Below are positions 6,875 through 13,605 of a stretch of DNA of 13,918 bases, one piece after another (the stretch's first letter is position 1; each line of letters begins with the position of its first letter). The DNA comes from Bacteroidota bacterium. GTDB lineage: Bacteria > Bacteroidota > Bacteroidia > Bacteroidales > PUMT01. Position numbers and translations under genes: made by a program. The notes under the pieces were generated by a model. It saw nothing but the letters and a program-made list of their open reading frames with translations. It ran no database searches and was not told where the DNA came from. The stretch lies in contig PWPZ01000017.1 of the NCBI GenBank assembly GCA_003556985.1, forward strand, positions 1 through 13,918. Direction: 5' to 3'.

Positions 6875-9463
6875 ATGAACTTGAATAACTTTACCATAAA
6901 ATCACAGGAAGCAATTCAGCAGGCCTTCACAATTTCTGCTGGTTACGGGCATCAGGCTGTAGAGACCGGCCATATAATGAAGGCTCTTTTGAATGTTGAC
7001 GAGCACGTTACCGGCTTTATTTTGAAAAAGCTGAATATCAATCCCGTGAATATATCCAGGGTGCTGGACAGCATAATCGAATCATATCCGAAAGTTTCAG
7101 GAGGGGAGCAATATCTCTCCTCCAAAGCTTCCACAGCCCTGCAGAAAGCCCTTGAACAATCCAAAGAGGCCAAAGACGAATTTGTATCACTCGAGCATTT
7201 GCTTACAGGACTGTTCCTGGCAGGCGACCAGGTGTCGCAGATGATGAAGGACAGCGGGATAACCGCCGATGAACTGAAAAAAGCAATAGACGAGCTCAGG
7301 AAAGGATCCAAAGTCACCAGCCAGAGTGCCGAAGACACTCTCGACGCACTTAACCGTTTTGCCATAAACCTTAATGAAATGGCTATGGCGGGAAAGCTTG
7401 ACCCGGTAATCGGCCGTGACGATGAGATCCGCCGTATCCTGCAGATCCTGACCCGGAGGACAAAGAACAATCCCATTCTGATAGGCGAGCCTGGAGTAGG
7501 AAAGACTGCTATTGCAGAAGGTCTGGCCCAAAGGATTGTAAAGGGTGACGTACCCGACAATCTGAAAACCAAGCAGGTTTTCTCACTCGATATGGGAGCG
7601 CTGATAGCAGGTGCCAAATACAAGGGTGAATTTGAAGAACGGCTGAAAGCTGTTATTAAGGAGGTTGTTGAGTCGGAAGGGGAGATAGTTATGTTCATTG
7701 ACGAGATTCATACCCTGGTAGGGGCAGGAAAGAGCGAAGGGGCCATGGATGCAGCCAATATTCTCAAGCCTGCCCTTGCACGGGGAGAACTAAGGGCGAT
7801 AGGAGCTACCACATTGAATGAATATCAGAAATATTTTGAAAAAGACAAGGCCCTGGAGAGGAGGTTTCAGTTAGTTATGGTAGATGAGCCAGATGTTATG
7901 AGTGCGGTATCTATTCTCAGGGGACTTAAGGAAAGATATGAATCACACCATAAGGTGAGGATCAGGGACGATGCAATTATTGCCGCTGCAGAACTTTCAC
8001 ACAGGTACATAACCGAAAGGTTCCTGCCCGACAAGGCAATAGACCTTATCGACGAGGCAGCATCCAGGCTGAGGCTGGAGATGAATTCCGTTCCTGAGAA
8101 TATTGATGAGATTGAAAGAAAGATCAAGCAGCTGGAGATTGAAAGAGAGGCCATTAAAAGGGAAGGTGATAAAAAAAAGCAATCGGAACTTTCAGCCGAG
8201 CTTGCAAATCTCAATGAGAAAAAAAACCTGCTCAGGGCCAGGTGGGATAATGAACGCAGCATTATAGCCAATATCCAGAGGTACAAGGAGTCCATAGAAA
8301 ACATGAAGATCGAGGCCGACCAGGCAGAAAGGCTTGGTGATTACGGTAAAGTGGCCGAGCTGAGATATGGCCGGATAAAAGAGGCAGAGGAAAATATTAA
8401 AAAGCTCGAGCAGGAGCTTCAGGAAGCCAAGGGAGAAGGTTCGATGATCCGTGAGGAGATTGATTCGGAGGATATTGCAGGTATTGTTTCCCGGTGGACC
8501 GGCATACCGGTGAGCCGTATGCTTCAGAGTGAAAAGGAAAAACTCTTGTCCCTGGAAGCGGAGCTTCACAGGCGGGTTGTCGGACAGGATGAGGCCATTG
8601 AGGCCGTTTCGGATGCAGTAAGGAGAAGCCGGGCCGGGTTGCAGGATGTCAAGCGCCCCATAGGGTCTTTTATCTTTCTTGGAACGACCGGGGTCGGTAA
8701 AACTGAGCTTGCACGTGCTCTTGCAGAATTTTTGTTTGATGATGAGAATTTGATGACCAGGATAGACATGTCTGAATACCAGGAAAGACATTCCGTGGCA
8801 AGGCTGATAGGAGCCCCTCCGGGTTATGTTGGCTATGAGGAGGGCGGACAGCTTACCGAAGCAGTAAGAAGAAAGCCCTATTCCGTGATTCTGCTTGATG
8901 AAATAGAAAAAGCCCATCCCGATGTTTTCAACATCCTGCTTCAGGTGCTTGATGATGGCAGGCTGACCGACAACAAGGGCAGGGTAGTTAATTTCAGGAA
9001 TACCATCATTATTATGACCTCCAATGCAGGATCACATATAATACAGGAGAATTACGAAAAGCTAAACGGAATGGACCGGGAAAAAATGTTTGATAAATCC
9101 CGCACCAGGGTTATGGAGCTGCTGAGGCAAACCATCAGACCCGAGTTTTTAAACCGTATTGACGATATCATTATGTTCAAGCCCCTGTCGCAGTCAGAGG
9201 TTAAGCAAATTGTCAGGCTTCAGTTTGAACAGGTCAAAAAAATGCTTGCTTCCAACCAGGTAAATGCCGAAATAACAGAAAAGGCCATAGACCAACTTAC
9301 CGGATTAGGCTTCGATCCCCAGTACGGGGCACGGCCGGTCAAGCGGGTTATGCAGAAATATATCGTCAATGAGCTTTCACGGCAAATACTCGCAGGCAAA
9401 GTTGATAAGGATAAGGTGCTGCTGATTGATGAAAAAGAAGGCGAACTTGTTTTCAGTAATTAA
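6875..9463 (+). CDS. clpB: ATP-dependent chaperone ClpB (Hsp100 disaggregase)
   Basis: ClpB is a hexameric cytoplasmic AAA+ machine that, with DnaK/DnaJ/GrpE, pulls polypeptides out of heat- or stress-induced aggregates. At 862 residues it has the full architecture. The Clp N-domain occupies about 1-145. The first AAA+ module has Walker A GEPGVGKT 204-211, Walker B FIDE 274-277 and pore loop GAKYKGEFEER 246-256. The coiled-coil middle domain spans about 400-525. The second AAA+ module has Walker A GTTGVGKT 603-610, Walker B LLDE 673-676 and pore loop GYVGYEEGG 650-658, and ends with the conserved GFDPQYGARPVKR segment. The middle domain and the absence of a ClpP-docking IGL loop separate it from ClpA and ClpC. 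An in-frame TGA at 6866-6868 sits just before the ATG, so the start is secure. All catalytic elements appear intact. Confidence 0.98.
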   Translation: MNLNNFTIKSQEAIQQAFTISAGYGHQAVETGHIMKALLNVDEHVTGFILKKLNINPVNISRVLDSIIESYPKVSGGEQYLSSKASTALQKALEQSKEAKDEFVSLEHLLTGLFLAGDQVSQMMKDSGITADELKKAIDELRKGSKVTSQSAEDTLDALNRFAINLNEMAMAGKLDPVIGRDDEIRRILQILTRRTKNNPILIGEPGVGKTAIAEGLAQRIVKGDVPDNLKTKQVFSLDMGALIAGAKYKGEFEERLKAVIKEVVESEGEIVMFIDEIHTLVGAGKSEGAMDAANILKPALARGELRAIGATTLNEYQKYFEKDKALERRFQLVMVDEPDVMSAVSILRGLKERYESHHKVRIRDDAIIAAAELSHRYITERFLPDKAIDLIDEAASRLRLEMNSVPENIDEIERKIKQLEIEREAIKREGDKKKQSELSAELANLNEKKNLLRARWDNERSIIANIQRYKESIENMKIEADQAERLGDYGKVAELRYGRIKEAEENIKKLEQELQEAKGEGSMIREEIDSEDIAGIVSRWTGIPVSRMLQSEKEKLLSLEAELHRRVVGQDEAIEAVSDAVRRSRAGLQDVKRPIGSFIFLGTTGVGKTELARALAEFLFDDENLMTRIDMSEYQERHSVARLIGAPPGYVGYEEGGQLTEAVRRKPYSVILLDEIEKAHPDVFNILLQVLDDGRLTDNKGRVVNFRNTIIIMTSNAGSHIIQENYEKLNGMDREKMFDKSRTRVMELLRQTIRPEFLNRIDDIIMFKPLSQSEVKQIVRLQFEQVKKMLASNQVNAEITEKAIDQLTGLGFDPQYGARPVKRVMQKYIVNELSRQILAGKVDKDKVLLIDEKEGELVFSN

Positions 9464-9507
9464 GGGAGGATGTCTCCTGCAGGCAGCCTTTTCCGGGATT
9501 TTGCGGT

Positions 9508-9535
9508 AAAAAAGTTAAGATCAGCTTAAGCTTTT
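9508..9535. terminator. Possible bidirectional terminator between clpB and the STAS gene
   Basis: AAAAG-TTAAG (9510-9519) can pair with CTTAA-(G)-CTTTT (9525-9535) around ATCAG, with one bulged G. The left flank is an A-run starting at 9508 and the right arm ends in TTTT, so the structure could serve both converging transcripts. It is AT-rich and overlaps the last codons of the STAS gene, so it is only a candidate. Confidence 0.3.
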
Positions 9536-9859
9536 CATACACTCTTCCCTGGTGTCGCACAGGTGGAAAATCGTATGCAGCTGAAGCAACCGGAACAATT
9601 CCATGACATTTGGTGTTATGCAGCATATGCGGAATTCCCCGGAGTTTTTTCCGGCTTTCTTCATTACAGAAAGAAGTACCCCGAAGCCGGAACTGTCAAT
9701 AAAATTGATATTTCCCAGATCCAGGATCAGCTTTGTTCCCGGATCATTAAAAAAACGGTTTAATTCTTCCTTGACTTCCTCGGAATTAACCGCATTTAAT
9801 TTAGTGGTCTGATCAAATGAACAGATTATGACTCCGTCTGAAACTTCCGATTTAACCAT
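9521..9859 (-). CDS. STAS-domain protein (anti-sigma factor antagonist family, SpoIIAA-like)
   Basis: This 112-residue protein is a single STAS domain. Proteins of this type bind GHKL-type kinase/anti-sigma factors or other partners and are switched by serine phosphorylation. The diagnostic segment INFIDSSGFGVLLSVMKKA is present. The second serine of DSSG (S57) corresponds to the phosphorylated serine of SpoIIAA. The beta strands before it (LILDLGNINFID) and the following helix are normal, and there is no membrane segment. The gene is the second of a minus-strand pair, starting 9 bases after the HPt stop, so the two are almost certainly co-transcribed. No RsbW-like kinase or PP2C phosphatase is next to it. 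In the Bacteroidota, STAS proteins also act outside sigma-factor control, so the output is unknown. Confidence 0.85.
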   Translation of the reverse strand: MVKSEVSDGVIICSFDQTTKLNAVNSEEVKEELNRFFNDPGTKLILDLGNINFIDSSGFGVLLSVMKKAGKNSGEFRICCITPNVMELFRLLQLHTIFHLCDTREECMKSLS

Positions 9860-9868
9860 AACTTTAGT

Positions 9869-10219
9869 TTATAGGGTTTTTGTGAAGGATTTCAATTCTT
9901 TTATGGCAGCAAGGAATTCACTTTCAATGCTTTGCAGCAACGCGGGGATATGTTTATTGTCTTTTTTTTCTTTTGCAAGGAGCTCAAGTTCCTTCAGTTC
10001 CCCGGTCAATTGCTTCATTCCCATTATTGATGCCGAAGCTTTAGCCTTGTGAGAAAGTTTTTCAAGGGCTTCCCAGTTCCGGTTTTTGTAATATTCGTGT
10101 AAAAGCTTTACATATCCCGGCACTTCTGAATTGAATATTTCTATCATCTCGTTTATCAGATCCTTCTTTTCGCCGGAAATCTCCTTGAGATAATTAAGAT
10201 CGACGTGTTTTGTGTCCAT
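9869..10219 (-). CDS. HPt (histidine-containing phosphotransfer) domain protein
   Basis: This 116-residue all-helical protein is a stand-alone HPt carrier, which relays a phosphoryl group between the receiver domains of hybrid histidine kinases and response regulators. The site is H57 in KLSHKAKASASIMGM, matching the family pattern H-x-x-K-[GA]-[SA]-x-x-x-G with K60, S62 and G67. Predicted helices at about 18-45, 49-66, 68-86 and 91-112 would make the four-helix bundle. It is first in a two-gene minus-strand operon with the STAS gene. No hybrid kinase or receiver gene lies in the window, so it must take phosphate from proteins encoded elsewhere. The role of H57 is inferred from the motif. Confidence 0.82.
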   Translation of the reverse strand: MDTKHVDLNYLKEISGEKKDLINEMIEIFNSEVPGYVKLLHEYYKNRNWEALEKLSHKAKASASIMGMKQLTGELKELELLAKEKKDNKHIPALLQSIESEFLAAIKELKSFTKTL

Positions 10220-10252
10220 TTTGGCTGCTGTTTTGTGTTTTGCAGATGCTGC

Positions 10253-10282
10253 AATTACTTACTCCTATAAAAGTAAGTAATT
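10253..10282. repeat. Perfect 10-bp inverted repeat upstream of the HPt gene
   Basis: AATTACTTAC (10253-10262) and GTAAGTAATT (10273-10282) are exact inverted arms around a 10-base spacer. The right arm runs into TTTTT on the plus strand. It lies 34 bases upstream of the HPt ATG, so on the minus strand it falls in the promoter or 5' leader. It could be an operator for a dimeric regulator or an RNA hairpin. Confidence 0.55.
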
Positions 10283-10352
10283 TTTGTGAATACCCATGAC
10301 ACTTTGCCGCAAAACCATAGTATACCGGATGATATTTAATTATCCAATTTTA

Positions 10353-10371
10353 TCAACACTTCATGTGTTGA
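10353..10371. repeat. 7-bp inverted repeat, hairpin with 5-base loop
   Basis: TCAACAC (10353-10359) and GTGTTGA (10365-10371) are perfect arms around TTCAT. There is no T-run after it on the plus strand, so it is not an obvious terminator. It sits mid-way between the divergent genes, where an operator could lie. Confidence 0.45.
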
Positions 10372-10380
10372 AGAAACTAA

Positions 10381-10403
10381 ATTAATTACTTTTGCTAATT
10401 AAT
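10381..10403. repeat. 8-bp AT-only inverted repeat
   Basis: ATTAATTA (10381-10388) and TAATTAAT (10396-10403) are perfect arms around CTTTTGC. It begins ten bases after the previous repeat. AT-only palindromes arise easily in AT-rich spacers, so function is uncertain. Confidence 0.4.
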
Positions 10404-10424
10404 GATGTTTTTCGGGAAAAAAAT

Positions 10425-10505
10425 ATGAAAAAAGAGGTTGACAAGCGGTTGGTTATCCCGGGTAACTATATTTATTATCATGGTAATATCCATCAGGAAA
10501 ACTAA
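10425..10505 (+). CDS. Possible 26-codon small ORF upstream of gcvT
   Basis: ATG at 10425 opens a frame of 26 residues ending at TAA 10503-10505, 19 bases before the gcvT ATG. The predicted peptide (MKKEVDKRLVIPGNYIYYHG followed by NIHQEN) has ordinary protein composition and a basic start. It has no glycine or serine run such as an attenuator leader for gcvT would be expected to show. No homologue is recognised and the length is within chance expectation, so this is listed as a candidate only. Confidence 0.2.
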   Translation: MKKEVDKRLVIPGNYIYYHGNIHQEN

Positions 10506-10524
10506 TTAAATTAAATATTAACTG

Positions 10525-11628
10525 ATGAAAAATACTGTATTTACCGATATTCATCTGAAACTGGGGGCGAAAATGCAGTCGTTTGCCGGCTACAACATGC
10601 CCGTGGAGTACACCGGAATTAATGATGAGCACATTACCGTACGTGAAAAGGCAGGGGTATTTGATGTGTCGCATATGGGAGAGTTCAGGGTTAAAGGACA
10701 AGGGGCTGCCGGGTTTCTTCAGCATATTACCAGCAATGATATTAACCGGCTTTCTGACGGACAGGTCCAGTATACCTGCCTTCCCAACGGAAGTGGCGGT
10801 ATTGTTGACGACCTCCTCGTCTACAGGTTTGGCAGTGAGGATTATATGATGGTGGTTAACGCCGCAAACATAGAAAAGGACTGGAAATGGTGCGTACGTC
10901 ATGCCGCAGGTTTCGGGCTTCATCCCGGTGCCGGACTTTACAATGCATCGGATGAAATATCTCTTCTTGCAGTGCAGGGACCACTTGCACTTGATATTAT
11001 TCAAAAATTAACCGATGAGCCTGTTAAGGGGATGAAATTCAGTACTTTTAAAAAAACAGACATTGCCGGAATAAAAGATGTCCTGTTTTCGGTTACCGGG
11101 TATACAGGGTCGGGCGGCTGTGAATTATATGTGTCCAACCAAAACGGACCCGCACTATGGCATGCTGTTTTCAAGGCAGGCGAAGAATACGGTATAAAAC
11201 CTGCCGGACTTGGAGCAAGGGATACATTGCGGCTGGAAGCGGGATTATGTCTTTATGGAAATGATATCGACGAATCTACTTCTCCTATTGAGGCCGGGCT
11301 CGGATGGATAACAAAGTTTACCGATAACAATGATTTTATTGACCGGGACCGCCTGCTGAACCAAAAAAAGGAAGGGCCGGAACGTAAGCTGGTCGGATTT
11401 GTACTAAAGGAAAGGGGTATACCCAGGCTGCATTATGAAATTGCCGATAATGAGGGGAATATTATAGGTGAGGTTACTTCTGGTACCATGTCGCCTATGC
11501 TGAAAACCGGTATTGGTATGGGATATGTTAAACCCGGGTTTGCCAGAGAAGGAACGGAAATAAATATCGTTATACGAAAGAAGAGCCTTAAGGCCGAAGT
11601 GGTTAAGCCACCGTTTGTAAAACTGTAA
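10525..11628 (+). CDS. gcvT: Glycine cleavage system aminomethyltransferase (T protein)
   Basis: GcvT takes the aminomethyl group carried on lipoyl-GcvH after glycine decarboxylation, releases ammonia and forms 5,10-methylenetetrahydrofolate. The 367-residue protein has the family's usual length and landmarks: AGYNMPVEY 21-29, FDVSHMGEF 46-54, GSGGIVDDLLVY 89-100 with the conserved Asp pair 95-96 that includes the catalytic aspartate, GYTGSGGCELY 192-202, LGARDTLRLEAGLCLYG 229-245 and SPIEAGLGW 253-261. The C-terminal barrel carries GEVTSGTMSPML. An in-frame TAA at 10519-10521 fixes the start. GcvP, GcvH and GcvL are not in the window, so the system is split in this genome. It heads a plus-strand run with comB, serC and serA, consistent with shared control of glycine/serine and C1 metabolism. 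Confidence 0.96.
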   Translation: MKNTVFTDIHLKLGAKMQSFAGYNMPVEYTGINDEHITVREKAGVFDVSHMGEFRVKGQGAAGFLQHITSNDINRLSDGQVQYTCLPNGSGGIVDDLLVYRFGSEDYMMVVNAANIEKDWKWCVRHAAGFGLHPGAGLYNASDEISLLAVQGPLALDIIQKLTDEPVKGMKFSTFKKTDIAGIKDVLFSVTGYTGSGGCELYVSNQNGPALWHAVFKAGEEYGIKPAGLGARDTLRLEAGLCLYGNDIDESTSPIEAGLGWITKFTDNNDFIDRDRLLNQKKEGPERKLVGFVLKERGIPRLHYEIADNEGNIIGEVTSGTMSPMLKTGIGMGYVKPGFAREGTEINIVIRKKSLKAEVVKPPFVKL

Positions 11629-11668
11629 AGAAGGGTAAATCTGTCCGGCAACCATTCAATGTCTTAAA

Positions 11669-12421
11669 ATGAAGAATATAGAAGTATGCTATTCCCCGGC
11701 TCTCTATCCTTATTATTGCAATGACAATGCGATAGTTGTTGTTTCCGATATTCTTCGGGCAACAACTGCCATTTGCACTGCATTTGAAAATGGCGTCAAA
11801 AAGATTATTCCAACCGGCAGCCTGGATGAGGCCAGAACCTGGAAGGAAAAAGGATACCTGGTTGCGGCGGAGAGAGACGGACGGGTACTTGATTTTGCCG
11901 ATTTCGGAAACTCTCCCTTCAATTTCAGTCCCCGGCAGGTGAAGGATGCCACCATAGTATACAGTACCACCAACGGTACCCAGGCGATCAGAATGGCCTC
12001 GGAAGCCAGGCATGTTGCCATCGGGGCTTTTGTAAATCTTACGGTCCTTGCGAAATGGCTTGTTGAGAAAGATAATGATGTTCTGGTACTTTGTGCAGGA
12101 TGGAAAAACAGGTATAATCTTGAGGATAGTCTTTTTGCAGGGGCACTGGCAAATGCACTGACAGAGAGCCGTAAATTTAAAACCATCTGTGATTCGGCTG
12201 TTGCTGCCATTGAATTGTGGAAGCTTGCCCGCACCGATATTAAGGGTTTCATGGAAAAAGCAGCTCACAGGCACCGCTTAAAAAAACTGGGACTTGATGA
12301 TGTTATCCCATATTGCAGTACACCCGACAGTACCGGGGTCATTCCATTGCTTAAAGACAAGGTGCTTGTCGAACACCGGGATTATGATTCTGTGGATTCC
12401 GGCATTCGGGACGGCATTTAA
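11669..12421 (+). CDS. comB: ComB family 2-phosphosulfolactate phosphatase
   Basis: ComB is a Mg-dependent phosphatase first described in archaeal coenzyme M synthesis, where it dephosphorylates 2-phosphosulfolactate. The characterised enzyme prefers phosphate esters of 2-hydroxycarboxylic acids. This 250-residue protein shows the family signatures: VVVSDILRATTAICTAFENG at 23-42, AAERDGR 66-72, FGNSP 79-83, YSTTNGTQAI 98-107 and LCAGWKNRYNLEDSLFAGAL 141-160. No signal peptide is present, so it is cytoplasmic. It starts 40 bases after gcvT and ends 85 bases before serC, on the same strand. Coenzyme M synthesis is unlikely in this organism, and no other sulfolactate gene is visible. The substrate may be sulfolactate phosphate or another small phosphoester linked to serine metabolism. 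Family membership is confident. The biological role is not. Confidence 0.88.
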   Translation: MKNIEVCYSPALYPYYCNDNAIVVVSDILRATTAICTAFENGVKKIIPTGSLDEARTWKEKGYLVAAERDGRVLDFADFGNSPFNFSPRQVKDATIVYSTTNGTQAIRMASEARHVAIGAFVNLTVLAKWLVEKDNDVLVLCAGWKNRYNLEDSLFAGALANALTESRKFKTICDSAVAAIELWKLARTDIKGFMEKAAHRHRLKKLGLDDVIPYCSTPDSTGVIPLLKDKVLVEHRDYDSVDSGIRDGI

Positions 12422-12456
12422 AAAACATTGGGGGAAGCCTCTTTTTTTAAGAAATT

Positions 12457-12470
12457 ATTTGCAATTTGCA
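12457..12470. repeat. Tandem 7-base repeat and possible promoter upstream of serC
   Basis: ATTTGCA occurs twice head to tail (12457-12463 and 12464-12470). Its TTTG at 12458-12461 is followed after 19 bases by TAATTTAA (12481-12488), a partial match to the -7 box TAnnTTTG. This could give serC its own start in addition to read-through from comB. Support is weak. Confidence 0.25.
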
Positions 12471-12506
12471 ATCCAATTCCTAATTTAACCTAATAACAGT
12501 TCTACT

Positions 12507-13577
12507 ATGAAGAAACATAATTTTAGTGCCGGACCATCAATTCTTCCGCGCCCTGTCATTGAAAAAACTGCTGCTGCAGTGCTTGATTTTAACGGTATCG
12601 GATTGTCGGTCATGGAAATATCCCACCGGGGCAAGGATTTTCAGGCGGTTATGGATGAGGCAGTTGCATTGTTCAGGGAGATACTTGACATACCCGACGG
12701 ATATGAGGTGTTACTGCTCCATGGCGGGGCAAGCATGAATTTCCTGATGATCCCCTATAATCTGCTTCAGAATAAGGCAGCTTACCTGGAAACCGGTACC
12801 TGGGCCAAGAAAGCGATCAAGGAAGCCAAAAAGATCGGACCGGTCGAGGTGGTTGGTTCTTCGGCCGACAAGAACTTCAGCTATATACCACGCAACTATG
12901 AAATACCCGCAGATGCCGATTATTTTCACATAACTACCAATAATACAATCTTCGGCACCCAAATACGTGAAGACCTCAATAGCCCGGTTCCCCTTGTTGC
13001 AGACATGTCGTCCGATTTTTGCAGCCGTCCGGTGGATGTTTCAAAATACGGAATAATCTACGGAGGGGCGCAGAAAAATGTCGGTCCCGCCGGGGTTGGT
13101 TTCGTAATTGTCAGGAAAGATATTCTTGGGAAGGTTGAGCGTGACATTCCTTCAATGCTTGATTACCGGATCCATATCGAAAACGGCTCGATGTTTAATA
13201 CTCCTCCTTGTCTGCCGGTATATACGGTTATGGAAACCCTTAAATGGATCAGGGAAACCGGCGGACTTGTGAAGATGGAAGAATTAAACCGGGCTAAAGC
13301 AGCGATGCTCTATGATGCTATCGACAGCAGCAGTATGTTTGCTGGAACTGCAGAAAAGGATTCCCGGTCGGTTATGAATGTCTGTTTCGTGATGCAGGAT
13401 AAGTATAAGGATCTGGAGGCTGACTTCCTTCAGTTTGCCCAGTCAAAAGGCATGGTAGGGATTAAAGGGCACAGGTCGGTCGGCGGTTTCAGGGCATCAA
13501 TCTATAATGCCCTTCCGGCGGAAAGTGTCCGGGCTCTTATTGATGTCATGCAGGAGTTTGAAGAGCAAAAAGCATAA
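12507..13577 (+). CDS. serC: Phosphoserine aminotransferase
   Basis: SerC is a PLP enzyme that converts 3-phosphohydroxypyruvate and glutamate to O-phosphoserine and 2-oxoglutarate, the second step of serine synthesis. It can also act in pyridoxal phosphate synthesis. The 356-residue sequence is full length, with N-terminal NFSAGPSILP 5-14, EISHRGKDF 37-45, LHGGAS 71-76, GTW 97-99 at the cofactor ring, D166 in VADMSSDF, and the Schiff-base lysine K190 in YGGAQKNVGPAG. GHRSVGGFRASIYNA near the C-terminus holds conserved phosphate-binding residues. The protein is cytoplasmic and expected to be a homodimer. serA follows after 28 bases, giving the common Bacteroidota serC-serA order. Nothing is missing. 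Confidence 0.97.
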   Translation: MKKHNFSAGPSILPRPVIEKTAAAVLDFNGIGLSVMEISHRGKDFQAVMDEAVALFREILDIPDGYEVLLLHGGASMNFLMIPYNLLQNKAAYLETGTWAKKAIKEAKKIGPVEVVGSSADKNFSYIPRNYEIPADADYFHITTNNTIFGTQIREDLNSPVPLVADMSSDFCSRPVDVSKYGIIYGGAQKNVGPAGVGFVIVRKDILGKVERDIPSMLDYRIHIENGSMFNTPPCLPVYTVMETLKWIRETGGLVKMEELNRAKAAMLYDAIDSSSMFAGTAEKDSRSVMNVCFVMQDKYKDLEADFLQFAQSKGMVGIKGHRSVGGFRASIYNALPAESVRALIDVMQEFEEQKA

Positions 13578-13605
13578 TCATTTGAACTAAAAACAATATG
13601 CAAAG

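Larger units (their letters stand above)
10220..10524. other. AT-rich divergent intergenic region between the HPt gene and gcvT
   Basis: This 305-base stretch separates the divergent HPt/STAS and gcvT transcription units and must hold both promoters. It contains three perfect inverted repeats (listed separately) and a possible 26-codon reading frame at 10425-10505. I see no convincing TTTG/TAnnTTTG promoter pair on either strand. TATATTTA at 10467-10474 is a near match to a -7 box for gcvT but lacks a correctly spaced -33. No glycine riboswitch core or tRNA is recognisable. Confidence 0.6.

Noticed and set aside
8192..8917. A 241-codon open frame on the minus strand within clpB, and similar long frames at 6952-7698 and 7867-8304
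   Set aside because: They lie wholly antisense to an intact, strongly conserved ClpB gene, have low-complexity Ser/Leu/Phe-rich translations and resemble no family.
10438..10474. TTGACA followed by TATATTTA, resembling a sigma-70 promoter for gcvT
   Set aside because: The spacing is 23 bases rather than about 17, and Bacteroidota primary sigma factors do not use the TTGACA/TATAAT pair.
10406..10524. Glycine riboswitch upstream of gcvT
   Set aside because: The leader is AT-rich and I see no paired aptamer cores or conserved purine-rich junctions.
11603..12274. Minus-strand open frames of 223 and 179 codons opposite comB
   Set aside because: Antisense shadows of a gene with clear family motifs. 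The translations show no recognisable domain.
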